DNA from: Parcubacteria group bacterium SW_4_49_11
Lineage (GTDB): Bacteria; Patescibacteriota; Minisyncoccia; SW-4-49-11
Assembly (NCBI GenBank): GCA_003021915.1
Contig: PXOY01000035.1
Span: 1 to 11,603 of the forward strand
Length of the DNA: 11,603 nucleotides
Direction: 5' to 3'
Made by a program: the position numbers and the translations under genes. Shown here in pieces: positions 1-5,527 of this stretch. The notes under the pieces were generated by a model that made no database searches, was not told the origin of the DNA, and saw only the letters and a program-made list of their open reading frames with translations. Numbering within the stretch: the first letter of the stretch is position 1; every line of letters begins with the position of its first letter.

Positions 1-1
1 C

Positions 2-532
2 GTGGTAGCTGTGCTTGATGAAACGATTGGAATCGAAAAGGCGATGCTCTCGACTGTGCATGGCTACACCTCAAGCCAAAGCCTGATCGATCAGCCTTCT
101 GATAAAATCCGACGCGGACGTGCGGGAGGTGTGAATATTATTCCGTCTAGTACCGGCGCGGCGAAAGCCGTAGGACGAACGATGTCCAAGTTCGAGGGCA
201 TTTTTGACGGCGTGGCTGTACGGGTTCCTGTACCTTCAGGCTCCATTATCGATGTCACCTTCTTAGCCAGCCGCGCAACCGACACTCAAGAAGTCAACGA
301 CATTCTTCGCGACGCCGCTTCTCTCGAACGCTGGCAGGGGGTGTTAACAGTCACCGAAGACCCGTTGGTCTCGACCGATATTCTCGGTAACCAGCATGCT
401 TCTATTGTAGACACGCAAATGACGCGCGTGGTAGACGACAATCTGGTCAAAGTCATGGCTTGGTACGACAACGAATGGGGCTACGTAAGCATGATGATGC
501 AGCATGTCCTCAGTGTTTGTGAACGGCTGTAA
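2..532 (+). CDS. gap: Glyceraldehyde-3-phosphate dehydrogenase, C-terminal part (5' end outside window)
   Basis: This enzyme oxidises and phosphorylates glyceraldehyde-3-phosphate to 1,3-bisphosphoglycerate with NAD(P) in cytosolic glycolysis. About 176 residues are visible, roughly the C-terminal half of a normal ~335-residue protein, so the first codon here (GTG) is internal and not a start. The STVHGYTSSQ segment carries the catalytic histidine (codon 59-61). It is followed by the conserved NIIPSSTGAAKAVG block, RVPVPSGSIIDVT, the STDILGN segment and the family-typical C-terminus VKVMAWYDNEWGY. The catalytic cysteine lies upstream of the window. The gene ends in TAA and only 10 bases separate it from the stop of the convergent recombinase; I see no canonical hairpin-plus-U-tract terminator between them. 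The family call is secure. NAD versus NADP preference cannot be judged because the Rossmann N-terminus is missing. Confidence 0.97.
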   Translation: MVAVLDETIGIEKAMLSTVHGYTSSQSLIDQPSDKIRRGRAGGVNIIPSSTGAAKAVGRTMSKFEGIFDGVAVRVPVPSGSIIDVTFLASRATDTQEVNDILRDAASLERWQGVLTVTEDPLVSTDILGNQHASIVDTQMTRVVDDNLVKVMAWYDNEWGYVSMMMQHVLSVCERL

Positions 533-542
533 ATAGATATAA

Positions 543-1601
543 CTACTTCTTCACCGGATGATAATCAGTATGTGTTTCTTCGGCGAAGCGCTCGGAGGCG
601 TTTACATAAGTCGTGGTCGTCTCTAACGATTCGTGACCAAGGAGTATTTGAATGGCGGCGGGACTGGCGCCGGATTCGGCTAAGTACGTAGCAAACGCAT
701 GACGAAGCGTGTGCGGAGAAATCGGGGTACTGAAGCCAAGCTGCAGCCGGTATTCTTTAAATTTGGCCTGCAAATGATTGGCGGAAATGTGACTCGCGAA
801 CACGTAGTCCGGGAGCTGGTTGTGTTCTTTGATAGCGTCTGCAAGACCGTCAAATGTCTTTTTTGTCACAAACAGGTATGTGAACTTATCTACGTATTCG
901 TCGCTTTGGTAAGGGGAGGGGAGAGCAGAGCGGATGACTTCTCTCCTCTCCCCTCGGTAGCGATAGAGGAGTTCTCGAGCACGCGGAGTAAGGTACACGA
1001 ACCGTTGCTTGTGTCCCTTTCCGGTCACATACATTTTGCCGGAGTCTTCGACGTTGTCATTCTGAAGGCTCAGTACTTCCGAAATACGCATGCCGGACGC
1101 AAGCATAATTTCCATAATTGTGCGGTTACGCAGGCCAATAAATTCGTTAGATTCCAGGTGTTCCGGTGATTCGACAAACGTGAGAATCTCATGCAAATCA
1201 GGAACATGCGTAATGCGTTTTTCTTTTTTCAGGAGTTTGATCTGTTGCGGAATCAGCGGGACGTCTTCGTCGCGGTCAATGAGGAACGCCAGGTAGGATC
1301 TCAGCGTGGTTAACATGCGGTTTATAGACTTAGCATCCAGCGCGGAGCTTGGCTTTTGCTCCTTGAGTGTGGCCCGCTGTCCGGCAATGAGCTCGGCTTT
1401 GTATTGATCAATGGTCTGTTTAGAGAGATCCTGAAATGAAAGCCCTCGCGTGACTAAAAATTGCGCCAAAGCTTCGAGATCACGCTCATAATTTTTGACG
1501 GTGGATTCCGTATAGTTGTTAATCGTCAAAGATAATAAAAAGTCGTCGTACTGTGGCAAAACAGAATCGGCTGTGTTGTTTGGAGAGGTATTGTGGCCCA
1601 T
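543..1601 (-). CDS. Tyrosine recombinase / XerC-XerD-like integrase
   Basis: A 352-residue site-specific recombinase that would cut and rejoin DNA through a 3'-phosphotyrosine. The N-terminal SAM-like core-binding domain spans about residues 16-110 (YTESTVKNYERDLEALAQFL is typical) and the catalytic domain about 130-345. All catalytic residues are present: R172 (ASGMRISEVLSL), K195 (TGKGHKQR), H297 and R300 (SPHTLRHAFATYL), H323 (LLGHES) and nucleophile Y332 (TTTTYVN). It is longer than E. coli XerC/D (~298), with an inserted stretch around residues 225-265 between the beta-hairpin and the HxxR motif. Start is the ATG at 1601 and no Shine-Dalgarno is visible. A TATACT-like -10 lies upstream on this strand (1654-1659), without a good -35. 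It could be the chromosomal Xer protein (single-Xer systems exist) or an integrase of a mobile element. Its neighbours are a housekeeping gene and a repeat-rich gap, so context does not decide. Confidence 0.93.
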   Translation of the reverse strand: MGHNTSPNNTADSVLPQYDDFLLSLTINNYTESTVKNYERDLEALAQFLVTRGLSFQDLSKQTIDQYKAELIAGQRATLKEQKPSSALDAKSINRMLTTLRSYLAFLIDRDEDVPLIPQQIKLLKKEKRITHVPDLHEILTFVESPEHLESNEFIGLRNRTIMEIMLASGMRISEVLSLQNDNVEDSGKMYVTGKGHKQRFVYLTPRARELLYRYRGERREVIRSALPSPYQSDEYVDKFTYLFVTKKTFDGLADAIKEHNQLPDYVFASHISANHLQAKFKEYRLQLGFSTPISPHTLRHAFATYLAESGASPAAIQILLGHESLETTTTYVNASERFAEETHTDYHPVKK

Positions 1602-1697
1602 GATTCGTAGATCATAACTAGATAATGCGTAGTTCGAAGAACGTCTACTGTCTAGTATAACATGATGAATAGTAGCACGTAGGAGGTAACAACGTTT

Positions 1698-1741
1698 GAG
1701 AAGCCTGAAGCCAGTAAATAGAATGTAGAATTTAGTATAAG
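1698..1741 (+). repeat. Degenerate 7-base repeat block (locus 1)
   Basis: The stretch divides into consecutive heptamers: AGAAGCC, TGAAGCC, then after one extra A, GTAAATA, GAATGTA, GAATTTA, GTATAAG. The same unit types recur at 1984-2073 (opposite strand), 8297-8338, 8445-8479 and 9908-10010. It lies in the 443-base gap between the recombinase and the ligase-like gene, where I see no coding sequence. The 7-base register is seen directly; any role is unknown. Confidence 0.7.
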
Positions 1742-1749
1742 GTTTCTTC

Positions 1750-1862
1750 CGTGATAGCAGGATACGTTCAACGCCAGAAAAAGAGTTGCTATTGTGATTC
1801 GATTAGGAGCGTGCTGGAAGTCCCATCGGCAGTGGAATGTACGGTTATCAGTAAAATGCAGT
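1750..1862 (+). repeat. Degenerate copy of the structured intergenic element (locus 1)
   Basis: It shares CCGTGATNGCAG, then GTTCAACGCCAG (1766-1777), with the copy at 8552-8670, and later CTGGAA (1814-1819), GGCAGT (1828-1833) and TAAAATGCAGT (1852-1862) with the 8552-8775 copies. CCAG (1774-1777) can pair with CTGG (1814-1817), and ACGTTC (1765-1769 region) with GAATGT further on. The second and third hairpins of the better copies are absent or decayed. It directly follows a heptamer block, as the other copies do. Confidence 0.55.
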
Positions 1863-1877
1863 GTAAATTTTGGGGTT

Positions 1878-1909
1878 TAACAGAGTATAATACCAATTAT
1901 ACTCTGTTA
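1878..1909. repeat. Perfect 14-bp inverted repeat with 4-base spacer
   Basis: The left arm TAACAGAGTATAAT (1878-1891) and right arm ATTATACTCTGTTA (1896-1909) are exact reverse complements around ACCA. No U-run follows on either strand, so it is a poor intrinsic terminator although it lies downstream of the ligase-like gene. Each arm contains TATAAT reading inward-outward on its strand. It could be an operator, a transcript-end hairpin or a recombination site; the sequence does not decide. Confidence 0.75.
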
Positions 1910-1910
1910 T

Positions 1911-2073
1911 GTATTACTATCTTTATATCCTTATCCTTTCATCTCATCCTCCTACTACTCTCTTTCGCTATTGCGCTCTCGTTTCCATCTACCAAATTCT
2001 ATATTCTAACTACTAAATACTATTTCCTTGCTACCTGCTACACGCTACTTGCTACTGTAGTTTTCTGGCTTCT
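1911..2073 (-). repeat. Heptamer repeat block and polypurine tail, inverted relative to locus 1
   Basis: Read on the minus strand from 2073 it gives AGAAGCC, then GTAGCAA, GTAGCGT, GTAGCAG, GTAGCAA, GGAAATA, GTATTTA, GTAGTTA, GAATATA, GAATTTG in 7-base register. It then dissolves into a purine-rich stretch down to about 1911. About 50 bases are nearly identical to 9936-9995 on the plus strand. The block overlaps the last codons of the ligase-like gene that ends at 2045. Confidence 0.7.
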
Positions 2074-3394
2074 CTTTTTTTTGCCGTGGAAGAAATGAAA
2101 ATGCCGCTGTGAGACCCAAAAACATCCAGATGAATGCTAATAACATTCCGTTGTTAAACATCCCGCTGATACTTATCACCAGCGTTACGTTGAGCATCAT
2201 TGTTCCGACCATCAGGTGTTTTTGGCGAATATATTGGATGCTATCTCTGATCTGACGATATATAAGGAGCGTGAAGGCGATCAGTCCCGGAAAACCGCCG
2301 GCAACCAGAGCTCCCAAAAAGAGATTGCTGGTGTTGCGTGTCTCCCCTACTCGTTCTTTGTAGCCTGCGAAGCCGACTCCGAACAACGGATACTCGGAAG
2401 CAATTGACAGACTGGTCCGGTAATCTTCCATTCGACTTGCGACATTTACGTCTTTGACTTTTTTGGTAACGATATCATCTCGTTCTTTCGCTTCTTCTTT
2501 GGACATACTCTCCCCGTCTCGGGTTTCGTAGTGCGTGGTGGTGTGGCTGATGATGGATTCGGCACGTTCGTAGAGGGAGAATTTGGTTAAGGAAAAGAGT
2601 TCGATAAGTACCACCGCGCCTATCAGGAGCATTGATATTTTCCCTGCGTGCTTCAGGACAGTGCTGGGGGCGTATTTTGCGGGCCACAGAAGAATGCCGT
2701 AAAAGACGATTCCCGTGACAAAGAGCGCGAGCCAACTGGCCCGAGTCAAACTGAGAATGATCACCACGAGATTGAGAAATAGTAAAAGCCACCACAGGGA
2801 TTGCCACTTCCGAGCAAACCAATGCGGGATAAAGAAGGTCATCGGGAGAAGAAGCGCCACGATCCCGCTGTGCCAAATCGCGAACCAGTTCGGTTCGGGA
2901 AGCAATCCATTCACCCGTCCTTCAAAGACCATAAAGTCGAGCAAACCGAATTTGAACGCGAGCGCTTGATAGAGAGCAAACCCGATATTAAGAACGGTTC
3001 CCACCATGAGGCTCGCCAGAACGATCCTCATCCGTTGGTGGGATCGTATGGAATATATAATAACGAAGAAGGTTAATGCCATGCTTAGAAACACGAGCGT
3101 TTGAGTCAGCGTCGGAGCAAGCGAGGTATGGAGTATGCCTCCTATCCCCGCGAATACCACAAATATAAGGAGTAACAGCGCGTACTCTCGGAGGGACTGA
3201 GACATGGCGGGTCGCAGTGAGGCTTGAGACGTTTTCAAAAGATACACTCCTCGGCCGATAAACCACGCCAAAAGCCCGATAAGCGCTCCTTGGTGAAGAC
3301 GCACGTCAAGAGGGCCGACCGGTACTTGCAAAGTTTCTAAAGCCAACAGTGTCACAAAGACACACAGGAACACTCGGCTCAGACGTTCAAACAT
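2045..3394 (-). CDS. O-antigen ligase / Wzy-type polymerase-like membrane protein
   Basis: A 449-residue polytopic inner-membrane protein with about ten or more hydrophobic segments, the size and layout of the WaaL/Wzy superfamily (Wzy_C). Members transfer or polymerise lipid-linked glycan on the outer face of the membrane. Visible family signatures are EGRVNGLLPEPNWFA (158-172), the membrane-edge SLTRASWLALF with R218 (215-225), and a large extracytoplasmic loop (about 272-355). That loop holds R321 and ends in SEYPLFGVGFAGYKE, followed by NTSNLFLGALVAGGFPG. The loop also carries a strongly charged insert (about 290-318). It is the last gene of a minus-strand operon, 7 bases after the cysteine desulfurase. 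Its final residues (about KPENYSSK) are encoded by the heptamer repeat, so the original C-terminus may have been altered. The substrate cannot be told; ligase and polymerase are not separable by sequence alone. Confidence 0.85.
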   Translation of the reverse strand: MFERLSRVFLCVFVTLLALETLQVPVGPLDVRLHQGALIGLLAWFIGRGVYLLKTSQASLRPAMSQSLREYALLLLIFVVFAGIGGILHTSLAPTLTQTLVFLSMALTFFVIIYSIRSHQRMRIVLASLMVGTVLNIGFALYQALAFKFGLLDFMVFEGRVNGLLPEPNWFAIWHSGIVALLLPMTFFIPHWFARKWQSLWWLLLFLNLVVIILSLTRASWLALFVTGIVFYGILLWPAKYAPSTVLKHAGKISMLLIGAVVLIELFSLTKFSLYERAESIISHTTTHYETRDGESMSKEEAKERDDIVTKKVKDVNVASRMEDYRTSLSIASEYPLFGVGFAGYKERVGETRNTSNLFLGALVAGGFPGLIAFTLLIYRQIRDSIQYIRQKHLMVGTMMLNVTLVISISGMFNNGMLLAFIWMFLGLTAAFSFLPRQKKEKPENYSSK

Positions 3395-3401
3395 ACGGCA
3401 T

Positions 3402-4577
3402 TTATAACGAATCGTTTATGAAATCTTCCAGAACTGTGACCACATAGCGCATCTCTTCCCGAGAAGTGTCTCGAAGCAAGCCTAAGCGGAGGGCGGAACG
3501 AATGCGAGATTCATCGTCGGTGAGAGCCTTCATGACATGGGAGGGAGTCCACGCGCCGCTATGGCACGCGGACCCCGCGGAAACGGCAACTCCCTTAAGA
3601 TCCATATACATAAGCAAATCTTCGGCAAAATATCCGGGAAAAGATAGATGAATGTTATTCGGAAGGGTGTGTTCGCTCTTTCCGTTTTGAATACACGGGA
3701 TCTCACGATCCTCAAGAAGCTCTAAGGTGTATGTGCGCATCTTTTGAATGTGCGCGAGCTCTTCATCATGAATCTCGGTGCCGAGCCGCTCAATAGCCGT
3801 TCCAAAGCCCACAATAGCAGGAACATTGGGAGTCCCCGGCCGCAGACCATATTCTTGATCTCCTCCGTAGATTACGGGACTGAGGGATATCTCTTCTCGC
3901 ACACACAACGCTCCCACGCCTTTGGGACCGTACATTTTGTGAGCGGATAGCACAAGCATGTCCACGCCAAGTTGATTCATATCACAGTCTAAGAAGAAGC
4001 CTGCCTGAACGGCATCGGTATGAATGTACGGAAAGACTGTGGCACGTGTGTTTCTCCACTCCTCTACTACTTCACTCAGCGTAGCAAGGTCAATCACCGT
4101 TCCGATCTCGTTATTCGCGTACATAACAGACACACAAATAGTATTGGTTTGCAAAGCCGCAGACAGATCGTTGGGTCGGACTTCACCTTCGGAGGTTACC
4201 GGCAGTTCAGTAAGTTCAAGCAGTCCCGCGTCGGCGTAGGCGCGCAAAGGAGACAGCACGGCGGAGTGTTCAATAGCATCGGTAATAATATGAGGTTTAT
4301 CCTCGTATTCGGTACGGTACGCGTGAATAAGTCCTTGAAGAGCCAGATTATTGGCTTCGGTCGCCGAACCGGTAAATATAATTTCGTGTGAGGAACGTCC
4401 CACGAACGAAGCCAATTGACCACGCGCCCACTCTACTCCTCCGCGCGCCTGCTGACCCGCTCTATGCGAACTTCCGGGGTTGGCGAATACGGTGTGCCAG
4501 TAAGGCTCCATCGCTTCTTTTACGTCCTCGTCAATCGGTGTCGTGGCGTGACTATCCAGATAGATATACTCGTCCAT
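3402..4577 (-). CDS. nifS: Cysteine desulfurase, NifS/IscS family
   Basis: A 391-residue PLP enzyme that moves sulfur from L-cysteine to an active-site cysteine persulfide for Fe-S cluster assembly or tRNA thiolation. The fold-type I landmarks are in order: LDSHATTP (7-14), SSHRAGQQAR (36-45), GSATEANNLAL (70-80), H104 stacking on PLP, YANNEIGT (153-160), D188 in HTDAVQA, the PLP-binding K214 in SAHKMYGPKGVGAL, and GLRPGTPN (244-251). The catalytic C338 sits in SAGSACHSGAWTPSHVMKAL, the longer class I (NifS/IscS-like) loop rather than the SufS type. Length is normal for the family. It is the middle gene of the operon, 3 bases after the upstream stop and 7 before the next ATG. No IscU/SufU scaffold or MnmA is in the window, so which acceptor it serves is unknown. 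No obvious Shine-Dalgarno precedes the ATG. Confidence 0.96.
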   Translation of the reverse strand: MDEYIYLDSHATTPIDEDVKEAMEPYWHTVFANPGSSHRAGQQARGGVEWARGQLASFVGRSSHEIIFTGSATEANNLALQGLIHAYRTEYEDKPHIITDAIEHSAVLSPLRAYADAGLLELTELPVTSEGEVRPNDLSAALQTNTICVSVMYANNEIGTVIDLATLSEVVEEWRNTRATVFPYIHTDAVQAGFFLDCDMNQLGVDMLVLSAHKMYGPKGVGALCVREEISLSPVIYGGDQEYGLRPGTPNVPAIVGFGTAIERLGTEIHDEELAHIQKMRTYTLELLEDREIPCIQNGKSEHTLPNNIHLSFPGYFAEDLLMYMDLKGVAVSAGSACHSGAWTPSHVMKALTDDESRIRSALRLGLLRDTSREEMRYVVTVLEDFINDSL

Positions 4578-4580
4578 AAC

Positions 4581-5318
4581 TTAGAGGCGGATTTTGCGCA
4601 TGCTATCCATCATACGTTGATAGATGTCTTGGTATTTCGTGGCCTCGTTATGGCAGATCGTACGATTAAACCGTGACTTCTTCGTGCACTGCGAAACGGT
4701 CGCCGCTTTGGCTTGGCTCACTACTTCCAGCGTAAAATCGTTTCCGTTCGTGAAGCGAACATCCATTTCTCCACGTTGTTTATCATTTGCGTTGGCGCTG
4801 ACTACGTTCGGATCCGTGGGATATTCGATAGAGTACCGCGCTCCTCGATAGCGATCCCAGGAATCAACTTGACTGAACGGGATGGGTTCAGTGCGCTCTT
4901 CTTCAGATTCGCTCGCGTCCGAGAGCCATGGTTTATCGGGATGATTGTCGAGAAGATACGTGTATAGAGAAACCCGTTCGCCGGTCTCTTCGTTAAAGAG
5001 CGGTGTTCCTCCCGTATAGACCGTATCTTGAGGGTCACCGTAGCGGTTGCGATTGTTCGCTTTAATCCACGCTTTCACCGCGTCACGTTCTTCGGCAGGT
5101 ACATCGCCATAGAGATCTTCTTGTGAAGAGCTAGTTTCTTCTGAGGACCGCTCTTCAGAGGCAGACTCTTCTTCATTCTTGCTGGATTCGCGCTCTGGTG
5201 TGCTCGTGCTCTGTGGGCTATCCGGTTCAGGTTCGGACTGGTTCGCGCGGTAGGCGAGCAGTCCTCCTGCACCCAGCGCTAAAATAATCAAAAGCGCAAC
5301 AGTCTGTTTGATAGTCAT
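4581..5318 (-). CDS. Membrane-anchored protein of unknown function with YGD/GGTPLF/HPDKPW block
   Basis: 245 residues, function not recognised. An N-terminal hydrophobic helix (about 5-23), preceded by a single lysine and followed by R24, looks like an uncleaved signal anchor; there is no lipobox cysteine. A Ser/Glu-rich, probably disordered linker (about 27-70) follows. Then comes a compact motif (about 79-131) with AWIKANN, RYGDP, TVYTGGTPLFNEETGE and NHPDKPW, and a second domain (about 150-245) with RYSIEYP and two cysteines (C211, C222) that could form a disulfide outside the membrane. From memory, similar W-N-x-YGD-GGTPLF-HPD-PW blocks recur in predicted exported proteins of candidate-phyla bacteria; that is not verified here. 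It is the first gene of the operon, starting with ATG about 19 bases from the predicted transcription start. The predicted topology is a short cytoplasmic N-terminus with the rest outside the cell. Confidence 0.8.
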   Translation of the reverse strand: MTIKQTVALLIILALGAGGLLAYRANQSEPEPDSPQSTSTPERESSKNEEESASEERSSEETSSSQEDLYGDVPAEERDAVKAWIKANNRNRYGDPQDTVYTGGTPLFNEETGERVSLYTYLLDNHPDKPWLSDASESEEERTEPIPFSQVDSWDRYRGARYSIEYPTDPNVVSANANDKQRGEMDVRFTNGNDFTLEVVSQAKAATVSQCTKKSRFNRTICHNEATKYQDIYQRMMDSMRKIRL

Positions 5319-5343
5319 ATATCGAGACTTACGTTATATCCTT

Positions 5344-5373
5344 AGTATAGCACTGGTTTGCGTAGAAACACAA
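5344..5373 (-). promoter_or_regulatory. Sigma70-like promoter of the 5318-2045 operon
   Basis: On the minus strand, TTGTGT (plus coordinates 5368-5373) lies 18 bases from TATACT (5344-5349). Transcription would start near 5337, giving a leader of about 19 bases before the ATG at 5318. Both hexamers are close to consensus and the position fits. Confidence 0.6.
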
Positions 5374-5385
5374 AGATATCGATTG

Positions 5386-5391
5386 TATAAT
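5386..5391 (+). promoter_or_regulatory. Candidate -10 element for secA
   Basis: A perfect TATAAT at 5386-5391 on the plus strand. No good -35 is seen at 16-18 bases upstream. If used, transcription starts near 5398 and leaves a leader of about 130 bases before secA, which contains the fold described separately. It lies almost back to back with the divergent operon promoter. Confidence 0.5.
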
Positions 5392-5417
5392 ACCCACCGG
5401 CAGAGAGAATTGTAGTA

Positions 5418-5505
5418 GCAAGTTCCCTCCTCGAGGGCGAGGAGGGACGACCAGTGACTATTGCACTTGCACGCTATACATTCATAGCGTATCCTGACGA
5501 TAGTC
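5418..5505 (+). promoter_or_regulatory. Structured 5' leader of secA with mutually exclusive stems
   Basis: Four stems can be read directly. TCCCTCCTC (5424-5432) pairs perfectly with GAGGAGGGA (5439-5447). GCAAGT (5418-5423) pairs with ACTTGC (5465-5470) around it. ACGCTAT (5471-5477) pairs with ATAGCGT (5484-5490). GACTAT (5456-5461) pairs with ATAGTC (5500-5505), followed by TTTT. The GCAAGT/ACTTGC and GACTAT/ATAGTC stems cross, so they form either a pseudoknot or alternative folds. A role in secA regulation is an inference from position. Confidence 0.45.
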
Positions 5506-5527
5506 TTTTCCTAATCAAATATATGTT

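Noticed and set aside
1602..1700. dif/Xer recombination site upstream of the recombinase
   Set aside because: A small GTTC/GAAC inverted repeat near 1632-1642 is present, but no pair of 11-bp arms with a 6-8 base centre resembling dif could be found.
1751..2098. 115-codon open frame on the plus strand
   Set aside because: It runs through the degenerate structured element, the palindrome and a polypyrimidine repeat tract; composition is low-complexity and no domain is visible.
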